Shown here: piece by piece, positions 57,056-64,000 of the stretch
Numbering within the stretch: position 1 is the stretch's first letter
Layout of the letters: the number at the start of each line of letters is the position of its first letter
Assembly (NCBI RefSeq): GCF_029784155.1
Contig: NC_073693.1
Coordinates: 332,820,592-332,884,591 of the forward strand
DNA from: Uranotaenia lowii
Taxonomy: Eukaryota; Arthropoda; Insecta; Diptera; Culicidae
Direction: 5' to 3'
DNA length: 64,000 nt
Made by a program: the position numbers and the translations under genes
The notes under the pieces: generated by a model
What the model was told of the DNA's origin: nothing
Database searches by the model: none
The model's input: the letters and a program-made list of their open reading frames with translations, nothing else

Positions 57056-60000
57056 CAAATCCAGATCCAAAAAATGACACAGATTTTCATTCTATGCCAT
57101 GTGGTCTGCCCATGGTACATATTTAGGTCTCCAATTATGCTCACAAAGTCGAATTTCAATCTTACCATGCTAACGTACAGGCTTTTTATTGTGTAGAGGT
57201 CTTCCAGTTCTCCAGCAAACAGCCTCACCACTCCAAAAATGTTAGTCCGTCTGATACTAGGCCATTGATGTGGTCCTTGGAGGTCAATCCGGATTCCAGT
57301 TTAACGCCCAAATCTAATACGCTGAAAATTTTGCTTATGTCTTCTTCACATAGAGCAGTGGTCGGCAATTTTTTGAGTCGGAAGAGCCAAAACCCTCATA
57401 TTTTCAAAATTTTGGAGTTTGAAAGAGCCTCATTAAAGATTTAAAAAAGTTTTAAGTGAATATAAAGCTTAAATGAATACTTTGCATGATGTTAATGCGA
57501 AAGATTTGAACTTATTTACGAAAGCAGATTGTTTATAAAGTCATCTGCAAAGAAAAGCTTTTAAATTACTAAGGAGATTTTTTTTTATACTAAAAAGCTT
57601 TCTTAAGACATTCTCTAGATTTAGTAAATCCTTTCCAAAATCTAGAAGTATGAGGGAAAAATCAACTGAAATTTATGTAGTCGAAAATTTTAATCTTTAA
57701 AAGTTATGCTCCTGTCAACTGGTAGAATTTAAAAAAATCATGACATCAAGTGAACGTGTCTTCAGAATTTTATGCATCTGGAAATTTCAAAAATCTCATT
57801 TCATGTCACATGTGATTCTTTAGTATTGTGCGTCCAATTCAATGATAAATACAATTTGATACATTGTATATTATTCATCAATGCTTGTTAAAGCTTAGTT
57901 TGTTGGAATAAAATGTTGTTTGACCAGTATTAATCTCTAATAATGATGAAATTATGAAGCCTTGATGTAAAAATCGTGACAAAACATAAAGAAACAGTAC
58001 ATTTGATCTGGCAAAAATCAGTTCAAGAATATTTTTAAAGTTTCAAAAAAAAAAAAAAAAATCAACGATGATTAATTCTCAATCGAAAATGAATAATAAA
58101 AAAACCGTTACTACAAATTTGTTCGAAATTTGTGTGCATATTGGCTGCACGCATCATACTTGAAATTTTCAATATCTATTTATGTTCAAAGACTCAAAGG
58201 TTTATATTTTTTTTTCAATACATATTATTAAATTATGAAATAAAATTGCTTCAGGGCGAAAATGACAATTTAGTTATTGAAAACAGATATTTAACCTGTA
58301 GTGAAATTTTCAAATAGTTTTTCCGAATTGTAATTACCATTCATTCTCAATGCTGATTCGAGTTTGGAAAGCTGCCAAACTTTATTTTGTAATTCTCAAT
58401 CCTTAGTTATGGAATTTTGTATTTCAATTTCATGTAGACTATTGACTATTGACTTTTTTTAATCCGTTATTTATTAAACAGGCTTTCCAGAACTTTTCTA
58501 TAAGTATCCAGGCCGGGCGAATCCGGGCATAGAGTTTCTTTATTTAAAACTCAAACCCGGTTAACATCCGGGCAAATCCAGCCAAAATGAACGTATTTTT
58601 CGAAAAAGACAAGAAAAAGCTGAAATATGAACACACGAAAAATGATTTTCTTTACCAAGGCACATCAGAGGCGTTCAAATCTTATTTAACAAAAAATGCA
58701 TTCGAATTTATTTTGTGAAATAAGTGGAAAATTTGAAATTTCATAACAAATTGTGATTAATCCTGGAATAAACCGGGTTTTTTCCATGATATATGGGCAA
58801 CCAGACCGGACCTGGCATCATCAATTTTTTTTCTTTGAAAATCTGGGCAATCCCCGGATGAAGCGGTAAACTGGAACTGGCCGTAAGAACGGGGGGCGTT
58901 TTTGGAGTTAAACCTTCTCCCATGAGGGTCCAAGAAAAGAGGGCGAGGTTTTTTACTCAACACTCAATTTTTGGTTCTCGATAAAATTTTGATGATTGAG
59001 TAAGGTTATTCAAGTAACAAACTTGACTTTGAGTTTTAGCATCAGTTCAAAATCAAGTCAAGTCGACTTACACTAATCCCAGGTTCAGAATTCAGCAATA
59101 GTTTCTTAAAATTTTCTCACTTGTTGATTGAAACTCAGTTCTTTATATTGAATTTTAAATGAGAGTAAATTCATTCCAGCAATTTTGGTTTCAAACTGTC
59201 AAAATCATAATTGTACTTTTGTCTTTATATTTTGTTTTCTGTATTGAGCTTAAGATTTTTGATTTGAAATTTGAATAATTATCGGAAACTTTTGATAGAA
59301 AGATAAAGTTTGGAAAATCTTGGTTCATACAAAATTTGATCCATCAATTTCACAATGCATATGCGTTTTCCAAATGAAAAAGGTTTGCTTTCAGAATTTG
59401 GAAAAAAGAATATTAGAAACCGTCCTGAGTATTTGTTTTATTTAAGGATTCAAAATCCTTGAACTTGATTCTTATGCTAAATTCAGGTATAGCCAAGCTT
59501 TAAAATGGCCATCCAGAACTGAAAACTCGGAACCAGATCTTAATTCGTAACTCATATTAAAATTCAGATTCGCAAGTCGGATGAAAAAAAAATATAATTA
59601 TAGATTCATACTTGAGGGCACTGGAATATTTTTCACATCTTTATTCATTTTTTCATTCTGAATTTGAATTAAGATTTAGAAAGTGTATTGAAATTCGGAA
59701 ACAGATTCAAAGTTCAATTTTTGAATGGAGGTTCAAAATTTGGATTAAGAAATAATATTGAAAATTCAATTTCCGATTTAGATGGTAAATTCAGTTTAAT
59801 ATCATTGATTGGTAACGAATTTCAAAATTTCAGCTGAAGATCACAAATATAAAGCAAAACTTGATTTTAGTCGTAAGTTTGTTTTATGAAAAAAAACTGA
59901 TTTTCTATTCATGAAAATGAAGAATGTTTGCTGATAAAGAAACATGTATCTTATCTTCACGAGGAAAAATCTGCAGGAAATTTCATATTCCTCGGTGTTT

Positions 60001-61268
60001 TGATTCCTTTATTTTCAAATCGCAACTTCTTAGATAGTGAAATTTCGAACTCAAATTTTGAATTAAGATTTGCAAGAAACAGACGCGAAAAGCAAAATTT
60101 TTATTTTTACATTAGCTTAAAATTTTTTTATATTTTTCCCATCGATGATTGAATCGAAATGGTTGATTAATTATACAAAATTTTTGGAAATTTCAACTGA
60201 TTAATTTTCATAGAAGGCTAAAAGTAATTATAAGTGCTTAAAATATAAAATTTGTTGAGGGCTACGTTGGCTAGAGTCTGTCCAAGAACTGATTTTTTGT
60301 AAATGATAAACTTTGATTTTCCTGTGTTTGTGTTCGAATGAACGTTTAGAAATAAATAATCTGATGATAATATAATTTTGTTGTTTTAAAACAACATTTA
60401 TTCTTTGCATTTACTGTTAATGGTAAACTAATTCTTGATATCTATACTGATGCTTCAAAAACAGTAAAAAGTAAAGAAATTGTAAAATTAGGCTTCTAAA
60501 AATGCTATTTTGCCATTTGATCCTTCCCGCTTGTTCCTACAGCGGATGTTATTTTAAAATTCTTTTCTGAACCTATGAAAATCCGTGTGCCAGGTCTTAA
60601 GACTTCATTATCTTTTCAACATGATTTATGAATATTTTATTCAAAAATGTATATAATATTGGCGCAGTTAATTAAAGAGCCGCAGCTTTACATCAAAAGA
60701 GCCGCATGTGGCCCGCGAGCCGCAGGTTGCCGACCTATGACCTAGAGAGTAAGTATACTGGATCGGTGTGAAGCTTCTCGTGAAAGATATGACTGCACAT
60801 TTTGAGCCCTTTAGTTTCGGTTTTATTCTGGTCGTAAAACCTGTGAACGCATTCAAATCACGTTAAAGTTTTTCGCAACCATCAATTCTTCCAACAGGCA
60901 TGAATAATTTTACATCATAGATAGGCACAAATGCGTCCGAGAGCACTTCTGGTAAACTGTTCATCAATAGAATGAAGAGGAGGGGCCCCAAGTGACTACC
61001 TTGAGGAACTCCTGAAGACTCTTTACATAGTTCCGAACTAATGGAATTTACAGATACCTCCGATACATATTTTTTAAAACGCTTTCAAGATTTCATCGAT
61101 TCCTTCTAAGTCAAAGGCTTTTGACATGTCAGTGCAAATGCAGTCCACTTGATATCCCTTAACCATTTAATCCAATATACGGGCAGTGAACTCACACAGT
61201 TTCGTTACCACTGACCTTTTCTTAAGGAAACCGTGTTGACAAGGCAAAATCCTGTGTTCGATTATGGA
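57056..61268 (-). pseudogene. Jockey-clade LINE reverse transcriptase, split by hAT
   Basis: Right of the hAT insert, minus-strand codons give CQHGFLKKRSVVTKLCEF, then DMSKAFD (motif A, 61110-61130), GVPQGSHLGPLLFILLMNSL (motif B, near 60990), and PIYDVKLFM where YADD would stand, so a catalytic Asp is lost. NAFTGFTTRIKPKLKGSKCA and VISFTRS follow. Left of the insert the protein continues DLGVKLESGLTSKDHING and IKSLYVSMVRLKFDF (57130-57330). This is the order of the Jockey-type RT and thumb region. Several stops and frame changes make it inactive. Confidence 0.85.
57356..60739. mobile_element. hAT-type element with 8-bp TSD
   Basis: The left end CAGTGGTCGGCAA and the right end, in complement CATAGGTCGGCAACCTGCGG, share the hAT wording; the right end continues with CTCGCGGGCC and ATGCGGCTCTTT. 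The flanks are ACATAGAG (57348-57355) and ACCTAGAG (60740-60747), an 8-bp TSD with one change, as hAT elements make. The insert lies within the Jockey-like LINE, whose reading resumes on both sides. The 3.4-kb body is AT-rich and I found no transposase frame (no hAT dimerisation motif), so it is internally replaced or very decayed. Confidence 0.88.
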
Positions 61269-61271
61269 ATA

Positions 61272-63235
61272 CTAGCTGAGCGGTGTGCTTTGCTACACCT
61301 TCCAAAATAAATAAAGTTTTCTAAAACTTATTAAAACTTTAAATTATTATCTGGGCATTTTTTTAACCTTGTAATGTATGACTTTTCTTTAAAATGAGAA
61401 TAGCAATTAATTCGAATAACACCTGTGCCTTTATTTTGAGTCTTATAACCAACTATACCATTGAAATAAAACGTCACATGCCACATTTGGCTCCATTTGT
61501 TGAATAAGAGTTTTCGAGTCATGTCAAATAAACTATGAATAAAACCTCCCTCTTCGTCCTGAAAAGGGAGGGTTTCTAATTATTCGTACACATACAACCT
61601 CTCTAATAAAATTTAGTCCTTTTTTGACATGTTCTCGAATTATGCCAAAAAACTGGAAAGGGAGTTTCCTCTGTCCTCCCCATCCCCCCGTGCTGGAAGG
61701 AGGTCAGGGTCCCGAAATATCATACCTATTTCTGTCGTACCCGAAAACCGTCTCATATAAAATTTAGTTCCACAAAATTTATCTGCAAGACGCAAGGGTC
61801 TAAAACAATCGTAGAAACTTATCTCATACCCAAATACCTTTCCATTCTATATTTGATTCCATTTGCTGGCTTTATTAGCATAAAACAAGCCCCTTTCCTA
61901 TGTAACTACTGACGATGGAAGGATGGTGTCTCGAGTAATCATACCGAAATAATTTCCCATGTCATTTTTTTTTTCCATTTCTTAGATAAATTTTCGGGTT
62001 ATGCAAAAAAATGTATGGAAGCCTTTCTTCTCCCTTCCTATATCGTCAATACTATGCTCCTACTGCAAGAAAGAAATGGTTTCAAATAATCATAGAAATA
62101 TTCCCATCCCATGAGAAATTTTGTTCCATTTGCTTGGTCAGTCGAGTTATGCAAAAACATGTAAAAGAGACTCATTTCCCTTTTCCATCTCTCCATTGGA
62201 TGAAGGGGTGATTACTAGACCGCTGTAAGTTTTGTATGGAAATTTTAAATTCTTACATTTTTACAACTCCCATAACTTTTTTTAGTTGTTTTTGCTGCCA
62301 GAAATAGCAATAAAAATTTAGAAAGCGATCCATTCAATCCTGAATTCGCGCAACAAGTTTCAATTTTCTATGGAAATTTTTATGGAAAAAAAAATTTTTT
62401 TTATTCAAAAATCGCCAGAGATGTACTGAAAGTTCCAAAAAATTTGGATGAAAAATATTCCTTGATTCTTGTGGTACAATTCATGTGAACAAAGCACAAA
62501 CCTAACTTGTACCCCAGAATAGTTATTCAATGTTATACAAAAAAAAATTCAATTTTTTTTGCGTTTTTGTATGCTTATTTGAAGCTGGATTTGAACCGTA
62601 GGAGGATTTGAACCGTAGGATGAAAATAAAAAATCACAAAAAACTGCTTTGCATTGTCAGAGAATTTATTAATGTATATAACTTTTGCAAAAACCTTTCA
62701 TGCAATTATTAAAAGCTCTAGCAAGCAAAATCTGCCATTTTTAAAAACTTTCAATGGATTCAGATTATTTATTTTGAAATGGCTATAGCTTTTTTCATGA
62801 AAATGAAGCTAGTCAAAACCAAAAAATCAAAGACCGACTTCATTTCAAGCTTATTTGAATTTTCTGGATGATTGAATTTGCAAAAATTTCTTCTTCCATA
62901 CAAAATTAAAATGCGTTGCGCTAACTCAGGAATCAACCAAAACATCAAAAATTTTACACTGATGCTTGTTGACCCGAAGGGCATCGAAAAAACATATGGG
63001 AGCAAAAAGTCATTTTCTGCAGCGGTCGAGTGAGTACTTTATGTTCATAGAACCATTTCTTGTACTAAAATTACCTTTGATGCCAAATTTGGTTTCATTT
63101 GCTCAATAAATTCTCAATTTCTGCAAAAAAAAATTGTATGGAAGTCCCCTTTTCCCCATTCATATCTCCCCGATGAAAGACAGGAGGGGCCTCAATTTAT
63201 CATACAATCATTTCATTTCTAAAAATTTAGACGAA
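61272..63235 (-). mobile_element. non-autonomous Helitron, third copy, truncated
   Basis: The CTAG end is present: CTAGCTGAGCGGTGTGCTTT, with the hairpin GGTGT-GCTTTGCT-ACACC on the plus strand. Subrepeats CATGCCACATTTGG..., GAGTTATGCAAAAA and AGGGGTCTCAAA follow. The GACA/TATATATAGA end is absent by 63235, so this copy lost its other terminus. A small element (62215-63033) interrupts it. Confidence 0.7.
62215..63033. mobile_element. 0.8-kb MITE-like insertion inside Helitron copy 3
   Basis: ACTAGACCGCTG on the left and, in complement, ACTCGACCGCTG on the right are 12-bp inverted ends with one mismatch. Helitron text (GAAGGGGTG... to ...CATAGAACCATTTC) resumes on both sides. No transposase; exact borders and TSD uncertain. 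Confidence 0.5.
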
Positions 63236-63900
63236 TAATGCAGTCTAGTGAAATCCCTGAGTGCTGTGAGTTAATAATTGTTTGACAATACAGCTTCAAT
63301 CTTTCATATCTCGAAAAATAGAGATATTATATTGGAATTTTGATTGGTTCTTACGTAAAATTTTCACAAAAAACCGTTGAAATCATAAAATTCAAGAAAA
63401 AAATATACTTTTCTTGAGAAAAATAACATTTTATTTTTAGAGCTGTGTTTTGACGTTAAAAACGTTACAATTTCAAAAATTAACATCACATCAATCGATA
63501 GATTCTAATGATATCTACACAATGCATATTTTGTCATTTTGGTATGATTTTTCAGTCCGGAGATATTGTTTTTTAAAAATGATGAATTTTTCAAAATCTT
63601 GAAAAAAAGAAGGGAGGGTCCTAGAAGGAGGGGTGGGCGGATCTTTCTCAAAAATTGAGGTTTTTTTTCTGTAGGCCTCAGAAAGTCTTTTGGCCAAGTT
63701 TGACGAATTTTTGTTAAGATTTTTTTTTCGCTGTGCACACTTGGTATGGAATGACCCATATGTAAAATACAAATTTGAAGGTTGTTTTGATAGCTTTTGC
63801 AGCAGTTCTGTGTGAATTCCTAAGATGTTTCATACGACGTAATGAAAGCTCACGCGAGAATTGGGGCATATCTTCTAAATTTATCCCTAGCTAAATTTGT
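63236..63900. other. AT-rich non-coding DNA
   Basis: Nothing recognised; frames of about 85 codons at 63505-63772 are two overlapping frames over the same AT-rich text. Confidence 0.35.
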
Positions 63901-64000
63901 TTTTTTTTTTTTTTGTAGAGAAATGAATCCAACTTAGATGAAATTTCAGGGACTAGATAAGAGAAAATCGATGTTGAAAAACATGCGAAAAAAAAATTCG
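63901..64000. mobile_element. left end of another tRNA-like inverted-terminus element
   Basis: From the poly-T and GTAGAGAAATGAATCCAACT to the last base of the window the text is identical by eye to 50681-50760 after the first few bases. The element runs past the window edge, and its tRNA-like part should begin just beyond. Confidence 0.8.

Overview
The window is an AT-rich stretch of nuclear DNA from an insect, most likely a dipteran and plausibly a mosquito. The evidence is the mix of transposable elements (a mariner of the D37E type, a pogo/Tigger element, non-autonomous Helitrons, I-, Jockey- and RTE-like LINEs, a hAT element, MITEs) and the absence of any compact gene structure. I recognise no intact host protein-coding gene. 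The window reads as one long intergenic or intronic region filled by layers of mobile DNA, most of it decayed. Orientations, termini and target-site duplications (TSDs) below were read by eye from the sequence.

Left third (1-31 kb): mostly single-copy AT-rich DNA with a 60-bp minisatellite (3.2-3.5 kb), a MITE family carrying GGGCGAAAC motifs (four places), two diverged copies of a 1-kb repeat (4.8 and 15.1 kb), a copia-like solo LTR candidate (6.7 kb), an internally deleted I-clade LINE (7.4-9.2 kb), three degenerate tRNA-like sequences between 10.1 and 12.2 kb (two of them inside inverted-repeat elements), a foldback element (16.9-17.4 kb), a 1.9-kb degenerate minisatellite (21.7-23.6 kb) and a snap-back element with a 13-nt TSD (24.3 kb).

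Middle (31-42 kb): a LINE-like insertion with a 24-nt TSD (31.4-33.2 kb), a pogo/Tigger element with a broken transposase (33.3-35.0 kb), and a non-autonomous Helitron (36.7-39.2 kb) split by a mariner copy that has perfect 28-bp inverted termini (37.5-38.75 kb). The 39.5-40.4 kb stretch is CpG- and trinucleotide-rich, the only place that looks like a possible host promoter or 5' exon.

Right third (42-64 kb): a large array of the 9-mer GTCATTTTT, originally one locus of about 4-5 kb or more, now broken by at least three insertions: a 752-bp element with a folded GC-richer core, a 1.85-kb element with about 430-bp inverted ends and a 4-bp TSD, and a 1.44-kb Helitron. Beyond it lie a tRNA-like inverted-terminus element, a TAGGGGAA MITE, an RTE-like LINE split by a 0.9-kb insertion with a 23-nt TSD, and a Jockey-like LINE split by a 3.4-kb hAT element with an 8-bp TSD. 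A third Helitron copy, itself split by a small MITE, follows. The nesting gives a relative order of insertion events.
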